NCBI RefSeq assembly: GCF_009928525.1
Contig: NZ_JAABOK010000004.1
Span: forward strand, 553,684-617,683
Direction of reading: 5' to 3'
DNA length: 64,000 nucleotides
Source of the DNA: Chitinophaga solisilvae
Lineage (GTDB): Bacteria; Bacteroidota; Bacteroidia; Chitinophagales; Chitinophagaceae
Positions 27,434 to 35,425 of this stretch are shown in pieces. The translations under genes and the position numbers were made by a program. The notes below the pieces were generated by a model. That model did not search any database. It was not told where the DNA came from and worked only from the letters and a program-made list of their open reading frames with translations. Every line of letters starts with the position of its first letter. Positions within the stretch are counted from its first letter, which is position 1.

Positions 27434-28903
27434 ATGAAACAACTCCGGCCGGTTATGTTTACGGGCACTGCCTCTGATGTTGGGAAAAGCGTGATTACCG
27501 CCGGGTTCTGCCGGATTTTCAAACAGGATGGATTTACCCCTGCACCTTTTAAGGCGCAGAATATGTCGCTCAACAGCTATGCCACGCCGGACGGCCTGGA
27601 GATAGGCCGCGCACAGGCGGTGCAGGCAGAGGCTGCCGGCGTACCCTGTCATACTGATATGAACCCGGTACTGCTCAAACCTACAAACGACAGGAGTTCA
27701 CAGCTGGTACTACATGGAAAGCCCGCCGGTAACCAATCGGCCTGGGAGTATTTTATGGAGAATGACAAGCGCCAGCTGTTTGAAGAAGTGAAGCAGTCAT
27801 TCGACCGCCTGGCAGCACGTTACAACCCGGTAGTCATGGAAGGGGCGGGGAGCATTTCTGAAATCAACCTGCGTAAGCGGGATATCACCAATATGCGTAT
27901 GGCCCTGCATGCCGGCGCTGCGGTGTACCTGGTAGCGGATATTGACCGTGGCGGGATCTTCGGCAGCGTATACGGCACCATTGCTTTACTGCCGCCGGAA
28001 GAGAAGGCGCTGATCAAAGGTATCATCATCAACAAATTCAGGGGCGACAGCCGCCTGTTCGATGATGGCCGCAGACAGCTGGAATCCCTGACAGGCGTGC
28101 CTGTTACAGGTGTGTTGCCGTATTACCATGATATTCATATTGAAGAAGAAGATTCCGTGGCGCTGTCGCTCAAACATAAACGGCAGACCGCAGGCCGGAT
28201 CAACATCGCCGTAGTATTGCTGCGGCATATGTCAAACTTCACCGATTTTAATGTGCTGGAGAAAGATGAACGTGTCAATATTTTTTATACAGATAATCCG
28301 GCAGATATTACCGGAGCGGATATCGTGATTATCCCCGGCAGCAAGAATACCATTGCCGATCTGGTGGCCATTAAGAATAACGGCACGGCGCGCGCCATCA
28401 CGGAAGCGCATAAACGGGGAAAGGTGGTGATCGGCATCTGCGGCGGCTATCAGATGATGGGCACTCAGGTGGCTGATCCTTATGGCGTGGAAGGGGAAGC
28501 AGGCAGTATACCCGGGCTGGGCATCCTGCCGGTATCGACCATACTGACGAAGGAAAAGGTAACCAGGCAGCGGACCTTCCGCTATCGCGGCGGAGAGGCC
28601 ATTTGTTCAGGATATGAAATTCATATGGGCGATACCGTTAGTGAACAGCCATCACCGCTGAATATACTGGACAACGGCGAACCGGACGGCTACTTCCTGC
28701 AGGAGAAATGCTGGGGTACTTACCTCCACGGCATACTCGACAACAGCGCCGTACTGAACGACCTGCTGCAGCAATGCGGTAAAGTGGCCGTGATAAAGGA
28801 TTTTGACTATCATGCTTTCAAAGAAGCGCAATATGATAAACTAGCCGCGCATATCCGGCAGCACCTGGATATAGCGGCAGTATATAAAGCTATCAGCTTA
28901 TGA
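27434..28903 (+). CDS. cobQ: Cobyric acid synthase (CobQ/CbiP)
   Basis: About 489 aa. It amidates the b, d, e and g side chains of adenosylcobyrinate diamide, using glutamine and ATP. N-terminal P-loop-like MFTGTASDVGKS, the MEGAGSISEINLRKRD segment and the C-terminal triad-type amidotransferase with C336 in GICGGYQMMG and a YLHGIL His. I choose the ATG at 27434 (MKQLRPVM), with GCAGGA nine bases upstream; an ATG two codons earlier is possible, the further TTG unlikely. First of a run of overlapping plus-strand genes; it shares ATGA with the next gene. Confidence 0.95.
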   Translation: MKQLRPVMFTGTASDVGKSVITAGFCRIFKQDGFTPAPFKAQNMSLNSYATPDGLEIGRAQAVQAEAAGVPCHTDMNPVLLKPTNDRSSQLVLHGKPAGNQSAWEYFMENDKRQLFEEVKQSFDRLAARYNPVVMEGAGSISEINLRKRDITNMRMALHAGAAVYLVADIDRGGIFGSVYGTIALLPPEEKALIKGIIINKFRGDSRLFDDGRRQLESLTGVPVTGVLPYYHDIHIEEEDSVALSLKHKRQTAGRINIAVVLLRHMSNFTDFNVLEKDERVNIFYTDNPADITGADIVIIPGSKNTIADLVAIKNNGTARAITEAHKRGKVVIGICGGYQMMGTQVADPYGVEGEAGSIPGLGILPVSTILTKEKVTRQRTFRYRGGEAICSGYEIHMGDTVSEQPSPLNILDNGEPDGYFLQEKCWGTYLHGILDNSAVLNDLLQQCGKVAVIKDFDYHAFKEAQYDKLAAHIRQHLDIAAVYKAISL

Positions 28904-29922
28904 TACAAGGACACGGAGACGATGCCTATCAGTTTGACCGCCCCATTGTGGCGGATTTCAGCTCCAACGTATGGTACGGCGGCGTGCAGCCCGGATTGGT
29001 ACAGCATCTCACAGCGCGCCTGAAAAATATAGATCATTACCCGGATGCCGGCGCCTTTAAATTACAGGCGATGATCGAGCGGGAGGCGGGTTTGTTACCC
29101 GGTATGGCCATGGTCACCAATGGCGGCACAGAAGCCATATACCTGATTGCGCAGGCTTTCAGCGGCGCTACCACCACCGTAGTGGCGCCCACTTTCGCAG
29201 AATACGCTGACGCCTGCCACATGCACCGGCATAAAGTGGATTACCTGTTATGGGATAAACTCACAGATGATACCCGCTTCCTGACGGATATGGTGTTTAT
29301 CTGCAATCCCAATAATCCTGCAGGGCAGACGATGCAGCCGGCAGCGCTCAAACGCCTGATTGACGGCAATATGGGCGTCACCTTTGTGATTGACGAAGCC
29401 TACATCCGTTTTACCCGCGATACGGAAAGTATTTTACCGCAGCTGAAACAGCTGCCCAATGTACTGGTATTATGTTCCCTTACTAAAACCTGCTGTATTC
29501 CGGGGTTGCGCCTGGGATGGGTGGCAGGCCAGGCATCGCTGCTGGATAAGGTCAGGGCCTTCCGCATGCCCTGGGCCGTGAACAGCCTGGCATTGGAAGC
29601 CGGTTATTACATTATGGAAAACCCCGCACAGTTTGAAGTACCGGTGGATGACCTGCTGGCAGCTACTTTCCGGCTGCGGGAAGAATTAAAGCGGATGCCG
29701 GAGTTCAACGTGCTGTCATCTAAAACGCACTACTTTTTATTTGAGACGCTTACCGGTACTGCCGCCGCTCTCAAAGCCTGGCTGATAGAGCATTACGGCA
29801 TCCTGATAAGAGACGCTTCCAACTTCTACGGACTGGAGCAGGGACATTGCCGCATCGCCTGCCAGCAGGAAAAAGATAATCAATTGCTCATCACCGCCCT
29901 GAAAAAATGGACCCTGTCTTAA
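28900..29922 (+). CDS. cobD: L-threonine-O-3-phosphate decarboxylase-type aminotransferase (CobD)
   Basis: 340 aa, PLP enzyme of the HisC-like fold type I class. It decarboxylates threonine phosphate to (R)-1-amino-2-propanol phosphate, the linker attached by CbiB encoded next. Visible: NGGTEAIYL phosphate-binding turn, FICNPNNPAG, VIDEAY and the PLP lysine in SLTKTCCIPGLRLGW. The N-terminal GHGDD...DFSSNVW block is typical of CobD rather than histidinol-phosphate aminotransferase, and the neighbours settle the assignment. It overlaps cobQ by four bases and cbiB by sixteen. Confidence 0.93.
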   Translation: MIQGHGDDAYQFDRPIVADFSSNVWYGGVQPGLVQHLTARLKNIDHYPDAGAFKLQAMIEREAGLLPGMAMVTNGGTEAIYLIAQAFSGATTTVVAPTFAEYADACHMHRHKVDYLLWDKLTDDTRFLTDMVFICNPNNPAGQTMQPAALKRLIDGNMGVTFVIDEAYIRFTRDTESILPQLKQLPNVLVLCSLTKTCCIPGLRLGWVAGQASLLDKVRAFRMPWAVNSLALEAGYYIMENPAQFEVPVDDLLAATFRLREELKRMPEFNVLSSKTHYFLFETLTGTAAALKAWLIEHYGILIRDASNFYGLEQGHCRIACQQEKDNQLLITALKKWTLS

Positions 29923-30854
29923 AATTCGTGTTGCCGTTAACGTTAGGTTACCTGCTGGATCTGCTGTTAGGAGATCCGCGGCAGTGGCCGCATCCTGTAA
30001 AGCTCTACGGGCATGCTATCATGGCCGGAACCCGCTGGCTTAACCAGGGAAAAGACTTGTCCCGCTTTCTCAAAGGCATGCTGATGACACTGATGCTATG
30101 CACAGCCGTATATTGTTTTTTCTTTTTTATGCAGCAGTGGCTGGCGCAATGGCCTGCTGCATATTATTTGTTCACCGCCCTCTTTGTATTTTTTGCGCTG
30201 GCCAATAAAAGCCTGCTGCAGGAAGGGCAGGAGGTCTTCGATACCCTGCAGCAGCAGGGGCTGGAAGCCGGCCGCAGCCGGCTGTCCTGGATCGTAGGGC
30301 GCGATACTTCGCAGTTGTCCCCCGATCAGATACGTACCGCCGTAATGGAATCCATGTCTGAAAATCTCAGCGACGGTGTTATCGCGCCATTATGTTTTTA
30401 TGCTGTACTGGGTTTGCCGGGGATGATGTTGTATAAGATGATTAACACCCTGGACTCGATGATCGGTTACAAAAACGACCGGTATTTATTTTTCGGCCGC
30501 TTCGCTGCCCGGCTGGATGATGCCGCCAATTACATCCCGGCGCGCCTGACCGCCCTCCTGATGGTGCTGGTATCCCGGAGCAAAAGAGCCTGGCAGTTTA
30601 TATTAAAGTATGGGTCTGCCCACGCCAGCCCTAATTCAGGCTACCCCGAAGCCGCCATGGCAGGCATTCTCAACTGCCGCTTCGGCGGTCCCAACACCTA
30701 CCACGGCAAAGTAGTGGTCAAGCCCTTCATCGGCGCATCTGCCCGCAGCATCTCCCACGAAGAATTCCGTACCGTTAAACGCATCAACCACTCCGTCACC
30801 CTCCTTACCATATTTCTCCTCATCTCCATCTTCCTCCTTCTCCACCTAAAATAA
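29907..30854 (+). CDS. cbiB: Adenosylcobinamide-phosphate synthase (CbiB)
   Basis: 315 aa polytopic inner-membrane enzyme that joins aminopropanol (phosphate) to adenosylcobyric acid. Diagnostic segments are LLLGDPRQWPHPVKLYG at the N-terminus, ESMSENLSDGVIAPLCFYAVLG, NTLDSMIGYKNDRY and DDAANYIPARLTA, with hydrophobic helices between. The start lies inside the cobD 3' end and is translationally coupled. This is the last pathway step present in the window, and the gene closes the first plus-strand cob cluster ahead of an AT-rich repeat tract and the cobalamin riboswitch. Confidence 0.95.
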   Translation: MDPVLKFVLPLTLGYLLDLLLGDPRQWPHPVKLYGHAIMAGTRWLNQGKDLSRFLKGMLMTLMLCTAVYCFFFFMQQWLAQWPAAYYLFTALFVFFALANKSLLQEGQEVFDTLQQQGLEAGRSRLSWIVGRDTSQLSPDQIRTAVMESMSENLSDGVIAPLCFYAVLGLPGMMLYKMINTLDSMIGYKNDRYLFFGRFAARLDDAANYIPARLTALLMVLVSRSKRAWQFILKYGSAHASPNSGYPEAAMAGILNCRFGGPNTYHGKVVVKPFIGASARSISHEEFRTVKRINHSVTLLTIFLLISIFLLLHLK

Positions 30855-30888
30855 GTAAATCTCCTCCATCATCTCCGCTGCATTTCAA

Positions 30889-30997
30889 ATTCCCAAATTC
30901 CCAAATTCCCAAATCCCCAAATCAAAAATCAAAAATCCTCCACTCCTCCAACACCGGTCAAATCTCAAATAACCAAATAACCAAATAACCAAATTTC
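30889..30997. repeat. AT-rich tandem octamer/heptamer tract (CAAATTCC and CAAATAAC units)
   Basis: Three CAAATTCC units plus variants (about 30892-30950) are followed by CAAATCTC and three CAAATAAC units (to about 30995). No reverse-complement partner is nearby, so it is a one-armed tract. The second half resembles the right arm of the palindrome at 14089-14135 and the tract at 47150-47185. It fills the space between cbiB and the cobalamin riboswitch promoter. Confidence 0.75.
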
Positions 30998-31001
30998 TCC
31001 C

Positions 31002-31009
31002 TATCTTCG
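31002..31009 (+). promoter_or_regulatory. Probable -7 element upstream of the cobalamin riboswitch
   Basis: TATCTTCG, one mismatch from TAnnTTTG, eight bases before the riboswitch start, which fits transcription starting at about 31013. The -33 position lies in the CAAATAAC tract and has no TTTG. Confidence 0.4.
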
Positions 31010-31016
31010 CCCCCTG

Positions 31017-31200
31017 TTACCAGGTGTGTTGCTTTCAGAGGAACACTTAAAAGGGAATCCGGTGTAAATCCGGAGTAGTACCCGCTGCTGTAAGTTCATA
31101 CAAAGCGTTACCGGCATCAAGCCACTGTGCAAACGGGAAGGCGTCGGTAGCGGAACAAGCCAGAAGACCTGCCAGGGAACATGAACACGGTCTGCTTCCG
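31017..31200 (+). ncRNA. Cobalamin riboswitch
   Basis: Classical adenosylcobalamin aptamer: AACACTTAAAAGGGAATCC, GGTGTAAATCCGG, GTAGTACCCGCTGCTGTAA, GCCACTGTGC, ACGGGAAGGCG and the B12 box AAGCCAGAAGACCTGCC at 31157-31173. The downstream leader (31200-31311) has short hairpins (TCCGG/CCGGA at 31225-31240) but no T-run, so control is probably at translation or by an unrecognised platform. It governs the ferredoxin and TonB receptor genes directly and perhaps the whole downstream cob operon, lowering expression when cobalamin is plentiful. Confidence 0.95.
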
Positions 31201-31311
31201 GGATAGAAGCATGGGCGGTCTTCTCCGGATCTTACCGGAAAAACTTCCTGCTTCCTCCTCACTGCCGACCGGATTATTTAACCGTTAACGGGCATATTAA
31301 CCGGCTAATTT

Positions 31312-31632
31312 ATGGGTAAAGATTTACAGAAAGTTAAACGCATTGCGTTTATCTGTAACGGCAATTCCTGTCTGAAGAAAGGGGCAGAAGAAACAACCGT
31401 TCAGTTGCGTGCAGCCATCACAGCGCTTGATCTGCATGATTCCACACATACTATACGCACCCGTTGTACGGGACAATGTGAGCATGGCCCAGTGGTGTTT
31501 ATTCACCCGGATGGTATCTGGTATAAGGAGATGTTGCCTGAACTGACAGCGCATCTCGCCAAGTCTCATTTGCTGGAAAATACGCCGGTAAGTGAGGCTG
31601 TATTTTTTCAGGATGAAACTGCTGACCATTAA
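31312..31632 (+). CDS. Thioredoxin-fold [2Fe-2S] ferredoxin-domain protein
   Basis: 106 aa. The cluster ligands fit C15-x4-C20 and C52-x3-C56 (CNGNSC and CTGQC), as in the thioredoxin-like 2Fe-2S ferredoxin domain, with a VVFIHPDGIWY strand following. Small ferredoxin-like proteins of this type (CbiW in some Bacillus operons, by my recollection) travel with cobalamin genes. A role in electron supply, for example keeping cobalt reduced or feeding a reductase step, is inference. First gene after the riboswitch and 16 bases before the receptor gene. No alternative start is better. Confidence 0.8.
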   Translation: MGKDLQKVKRIAFICNGNSCLKKGAEETTVQLRAAITALDLHDSTHTIRTRCTGQCEHGPVVFIHPDGIWYKEMLPELTAHLAKSHLLENTPVSEAVFFQDETADH

Positions 31633-31648
31633 CCAACCGGTGTCGTAT

Positions 31649-33688
31649 ATGCGTATCGTTTATTTATCAGTCCTTTCCCTCTTGTCTGTGCGCGCATTCG
31701 CACAGCGAAACAAAACAAATGATTCCCTGCAGCAGCGCATACTTAATCTGAAAGCCGTAGATGTTACCGGCAGTACCGATAAAAGTGCGCATATGCTTTC
31801 TAAGATAGATCTGCAGCTGCAGCCAGTAAAATCCGCACAGGACCTGCTGCGTACCGTACCTGGATTATTCATTGCACAACATGCCGGCGGCGGTAAGGCC
31901 GAACAGATACTGGTGCGTGGTATCGATAATGACCATGGCACCGACTTCGGCATTTTTGTGGACGGCGTACCGGTGAACCTGCCTAATCACGCACATGGGC
32001 AGGGATATGCAGACATGCACTTCCTGATTCCGGAGGTGATAGGCGGAGCTGCCTATTATAAAGGCCCTTACGAAGCGTCTCAGGGCGATTTTACCAATGC
32101 CGGCGCCGCTGTGTATACTTCATTTTACCGGCCGGATAATCAGTTCGTAAAACTGGAATACGGACAGTTTAACACCGCAAGGGCCACTACGCTGCTACGC
32201 TTGCTGGATCATCAGCCGGAAGCCGGAAAGCGCGACCAGAACGCGTATGTGGCTGCCGACTACACTTATACCAACAGTTATTTTGATAATTCCCAGCAGT
32301 TTAAAAGGTTCAATGCTTTAGGGAGATATAACATTGCCGTTAACAGGAACAATACGCTGTCGCTGATCGTTTCCGGCTTTACCAGCAGCTGGAATGCCTC
32401 CGGCCAGGTGCCCCTGCGGGCGATAGAAGACGGTACCCTGCCACGTTTCGGTTCCGTAGATCCCAGCGAAGGAGGCAAAACAAGCCGTCTTAATGCTAAC
32501 CTGCAATGGGAAACGAAGCTGAGCGACCGGTCAGTGATGAAACAGCAGGCGTATTATGTACGTAACCTGTTTGACCTGTGGTCAAACTTTACTTTCTATA
32601 AAGAAGATACGGATAACGGAGATGAAATCCGGCAGTGGGAGAAACGTGATCTCTTCGGATATAGGAATACCTGGCAGCATCAGGGCCGGGTGGGCGCCGC
32701 TACGCTGGAATCAGAGATTGGAGCAGGCGCGCGCATAGACCTGGTGAACCTGGGCAGGGAGCATGTGAAAGAGCGGTCGTTTCTTTCCAACGAAGACTCT
32801 TCCCGCGCAGCCATCGCCAACTATTCCCTTTATGTGAGCGAAACCCTCCGCTGGGCCAATGGCTGGAGCGTGAATATGGGCCTGCGTAACGACCTGTTCT
32901 CTTTCCGGCTGCGCGATCATCTGCAACCGGATAACAACGGCCGCCGCACCGCTTTCCGCCTTAGTCCCAAGCTGAATATATACTATGATATAGCTCCGTT
33001 CATATCCCTCTTTGCGAAGGCGGGTATGGGTTTTCACTCCAATTACGCCAATGTGGCCGTGCATAACGGACAGGAAAATGCAGTGCCACGTTCCTATGGT
33101 TCAGATATTGGTGCTAACTTTAAGTTATGCAGCAGGGTGCTGATATCGGCAACATGGTGGTGGCTGCAGAGTGATGCAGAGTACCGCTTTATTGCCGATG
33201 ACGGCAGTTATGAGAATATAGGCCGCGCAACGCGCACCGGAGTGGATGTAGCTGTACGCTACCATATCATCCGGCAGCTGTGGGCCGATGTGAATGTAAA
33301 CTATGCGCGCCCGCGGCTGATGGATGCTCCGGCGAAAGAGAACTATATCCCTTTTGCACCGGCCATCACCAGCACCGGTGGCATTACCTGGCAGTCCGTA
33401 AAAGGACTGAATGCGGGTATCCGTTACCGTTATATGGGCAAGCGCGCAGCCATAGAAGATAATTCCGTTCAATCCGCCGCTTATTTCCTGACAGACGCTG
33501 TCGTGAAGTACCAGTTCCATCGCTTTGAGCTGGGCCTCTCCGCCGAAAATGTGTTCAACACAAAATGGGCAGAGGCACAGTTTTACGATGAGTCACAGCT
33601 GAAAGAAGAAAAAGCGCCGGTAATGGATTTTCATATTACTCCGGGAACACCCTTCTGCCTGAGAGGAAGTATAACTGTTAAATTTTAA
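31649..33688 (+). CDS. TonB-dependent outer-membrane receptor under cobalamin-riboswitch control
   Basis: 679 aa from the ATG at 31649, which gives the signal peptide MRIVYLSVLSLLSVRAFAQ; an upstream in-frame start at 31592 overlaps the ferredoxin gene and hides the signal. Plug domain: AQDLLRTVPGLFI, QILVRGID, FGIFVDGVPVN. The loop NHAHGQGYADMHF is His-rich. The barrel runs to a terminal aromatic (TVKF). Riboswitch control and location make corrinoid uptake (BtuB-like) or cobalt-chelate uptake most likely; the His-rich plug leaves metal transport open. No STN or carboxypeptidase-like domain, so it is not SusC-type. Confidence 0.88.
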   Translation: MRIVYLSVLSLLSVRAFAQRNKTNDSLQQRILNLKAVDVTGSTDKSAHMLSKIDLQLQPVKSAQDLLRTVPGLFIAQHAGGGKAEQILVRGIDNDHGTDFGIFVDGVPVNLPNHAHGQGYADMHFLIPEVIGGAAYYKGPYEASQGDFTNAGAAVYTSFYRPDNQFVKLEYGQFNTARATTLLRLLDHQPEAGKRDQNAYVAADYTYTNSYFDNSQQFKRFNALGRYNIAVNRNNTLSLIVSGFTSSWNASGQVPLRAIEDGTLPRFGSVDPSEGGKTSRLNANLQWETKLSDRSVMKQQAYYVRNLFDLWSNFTFYKEDTDNGDEIRQWEKRDLFGYRNTWQHQGRVGAATLESEIGAGARIDLVNLGREHVKERSFLSNEDSSRAAIANYSLYVSETLRWANGWSVNMGLRNDLFSFRLRDHLQPDNNGRRTAFRLSPKLNIYYDIAPFISLFAKAGMGFHSNYANVAVHNGQENAVPRSYGSDIGANFKLCSRVLISATWWWLQSDAEYRFIADDGSYENIGRATRTGVDVAVRYHIIRQLWADVNVNYARPRLMDAPAKENYIPFAPAITSTGGITWQSVKGLNAGIRYRYMGKRAAIEDNSVQSAAYFLTDAVVKYQFHRFELGLSAENVFNTKWAEAQFYDESQLKEEKAPVMDFHITPGTPFCLRGSITVKF

Positions 33689-33689
33689 T

Positions 33690-34529
33690 ATGAACGAAAC
33701 ACGGATAAAGATCAGCATTCTGAGCTGCGGCTGGCTGGGCAAGCCGCTGGCGCTATACCTGCAGGGTAAGGGCTATAGCGTAAAAGGAGCCAGAACATCT
33801 CCGGAAGGGGTAGAGGCATTACAGCAGGAAGGTATCGATGCATACCGCGTACGGCTGGATGAAACGGGAATAGAAGCGCCGGAATCTTTCTGGGATGCGG
33901 ATATACTGATTTTTAACGTGCCGCCGCGTAAGGAAAGAGGCGCCGGAGCGCATGTGACTGAAATGCAGCTGCTGCGCAACAAACTCGAAAACACAGGTAT
34001 CCGCAGGGTGCTCTTTGTCAGCTCCACTTCTGTATATGCTGAAGTGAACGACCTGGTAACGGAAGCTAATATGGTAATACCGGAAACGCCGAACGGACAA
34101 GCCTTACGCGAGGTAGAATCCCTGTTGCTGGCATCGCCGGTATTCCGTACCACCGTGCTGCGCTTCGGCGGATTGATAGGTTATGACCGCATCCCGACGG
34201 AAGAGGCGCTGAAAACCGGCCGGAGAGCCAATGATGTGCCTATGAATGTCATCCACCGGGATGATTGCATCGGCGTCATTCACCGTGTAATAGAGAAGGA
34301 TGTATGGGGAGAGATCTTCAATGCCTGCGCCAGCGGGCATCCTATCCGTTATAATTATTACCGGGCCGCGGCTGCGGCGCTGGGCCTGGAGATGCCCAAG
34401 AAGCTGCAGCCAAAGGAAATGCCATATAAAATTGTAAGCTCCGGTAAGCTGAAACAGCGCCTGGGCTATCAGTTCATTTTTGATGATCCTATCGCCATTT
34501 TCAATGATCCGGAAGCAGGAAGAAAATAA
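33690..34529 (+). CDS. NAD(P)-binding SDR/epimerase-like protein in the cob operon
   Basis: 279 aa extended-SDR/YeeZ-like Rossmann protein. The N-terminal ISILSCGWLGKPLALYL carries a G-x-x-G-x-x-L nucleotide-binding turn; VLFVSSTSVYAE is the Ser/Tyr-type active strand, though the Tyr-x3-Lys pair is not convincing; VIHRDDCIGVI is the usual late motif. It starts one base after the receptor stop and ends four bases before cobA, so it is firmly in the operon. Its function is not known to me. Because no precorrin-2 dehydrogenase is visible here, an NAD-linked step near the siroheme branch is a hypothesis only. Confidence 0.8.
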   Translation: MNETRIKISILSCGWLGKPLALYLQGKGYSVKGARTSPEGVEALQQEGIDAYRVRLDETGIEAPESFWDADILIFNVPPRKERGAGAHVTEMQLLRNKLENTGIRRVLFVSSTSVYAEVNDLVTEANMVIPETPNGQALREVESLLLASPVFRTTVLRFGGLIGYDRIPTEEALKTGRRANDVPMNVIHRDDCIGVIHRVIEKDVWGEIFNACASGHPIRYNYYRAAAAALGLEMPKKLQPKEMPYKIVSSGKLKQRLGYQFIFDDPIAIFNDPEAGRK

Positions 34530-34533
34530 AGCA

Positions 34534-35271
34534 ATGATTCATCCGGTACAGATTGTCGGCGCAGGACCGGGAGCAGCTGACCTGCTAACGGTAAGGGCTG
34601 TACGCTGTATTCAGGAAGCGGATGTTATTCTGCACGACAACCTGGTATCAGCGGAAATCCTGCAGCTGTGCAGGCCGGAAGCAGAAAAGATATACACCGG
34701 GAAGAAATACGGCGATGCCACCGATCCTATGGCCCGCCAGCATCATATCCATGAACTCATGGTATTGCATGCCAGGGCAGGGAAAAAGGTGGTCCGGCTT
34801 AAATCCGGCGATCCGTTTATCTACGGCCGCGCTGCGGAAGAAGTACGGTACCTGCAGCAGCAGCATATTCCGTATGCCGTAGTACCCGGGCTCACCGCCG
34901 GTATTGCCGCCGGCAGCCTTTGCCAGATACCGCTGACAGAAAGAAATTACAGCAATGCTGTATTACTCTGTACCGGTCATACAGCCAGCTATGATAACGC
35001 CCAGCTGGATGCACTGGCCAACATGCTGCGCACCGGCACCACACTGGTCATGTACATGGGACTCAGCAACCTGTCCGGCGTAGTACAGAAATTACGTATC
35101 GCCGCCGGCGCCGATACCATCTACGTAACCGCCGTATCAAAGGTATCCGGCCCCGGACAACGCGCCGTCACCGCCACCCTCGAAAAAATCGGGGACCGGC
35201 TGGCGGAAGCCGCCCTGCCCATGCCGGTAGTGTTTATCATCGGCAAACACGCGTATGAGGTAGGAGTTTGA
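34534..35271 (+). CDS. cobA: Uroporphyrinogen-III C-methyltransferase (SUMT)
   Basis: 245 aa. It methylates uroporphyrinogen III at C2 and C7 with SAM to give precorrin-2, the entry to corrin and siroheme synthesis. SUMT landmarks: VGAGPGAADLLTVRA at the N-terminus, LVSAEIL, RLKSGDPFIYGRAAEE, VVPGLTAGIAAG and PLTERNYS. The ATG at 34534 is chosen because the glycine motif follows directly; an in-frame start at 34480 lies inside the previous gene. It lacks the CysG-type oxidase/ferrochelatase part. A degenerate palindrome separates it from cbiX. Confidence 0.95.
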   Translation: MIHPVQIVGAGPGAADLLTVRAVRCIQEADVILHDNLVSAEILQLCRPEAEKIYTGKKYGDATDPMARQHHIHELMVLHARAGKKVVRLKSGDPFIYGRAAEEVRYLQQQHIPYAVVPGLTAGIAAGSLCQIPLTERNYSNAVLLCTGHTASYDNAQLDALANMLRTGTTLVMYMGLSNLSGVVQKLRIAAGADTIYVTAVSKVSGPGQRAVTATLEKIGDRLAEAALPMPVVFIIGKHAYEVGV

Positions 35272-35289
35272 TTGAATTACTATAATAAT

Positions 35290-35409
35290 AATTACGAATT
35301 ACGAATGATGAATTGCGAATGAAGAGCGAAGATTAAGCTGATTTATTATTTCCTTATCCGCTTGAATCTTTGCGCTTAACTCGCCATTCATCATTCGTAA
35401 TTCATAATT
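35290..35409. repeat. Degenerate inverted repeat of the AATTACG family inside the cob operon
   Basis: Left (from 35290) AATTACGAATTACGAATGATGAAT and right (to 35409) its near reverse complement. The inner stem GAGCGAAGATTAAGC pairs imperfectly with GCTTGAATCTTTGCGC. It has indels and mismatches unlike the perfect copies elsewhere. It interrupts cobA and cbiX, otherwise tightly packed. Confidence 0.85.
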
Positions 35410-35425
35410 CAAATAAAATTGGTTC

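Noticed and set aside
26060..27652. Longer cobB start at 27652 adding 99 residues
   Set aside because: The extension crosses the cobQ start and a -7 promoter element, and the P-loop normally lies at the very N-terminus.
31047..31262. Small minus-strand open frame in the riboswitch region
   Set aside because: It overlaps the conserved cobalamin aptamer and has no coding features.
31592..31648. Receptor gene starting at 31592
   Set aside because: This would overlap the ferredoxin gene and bury the signal peptide; the ATG at 31649 is better.
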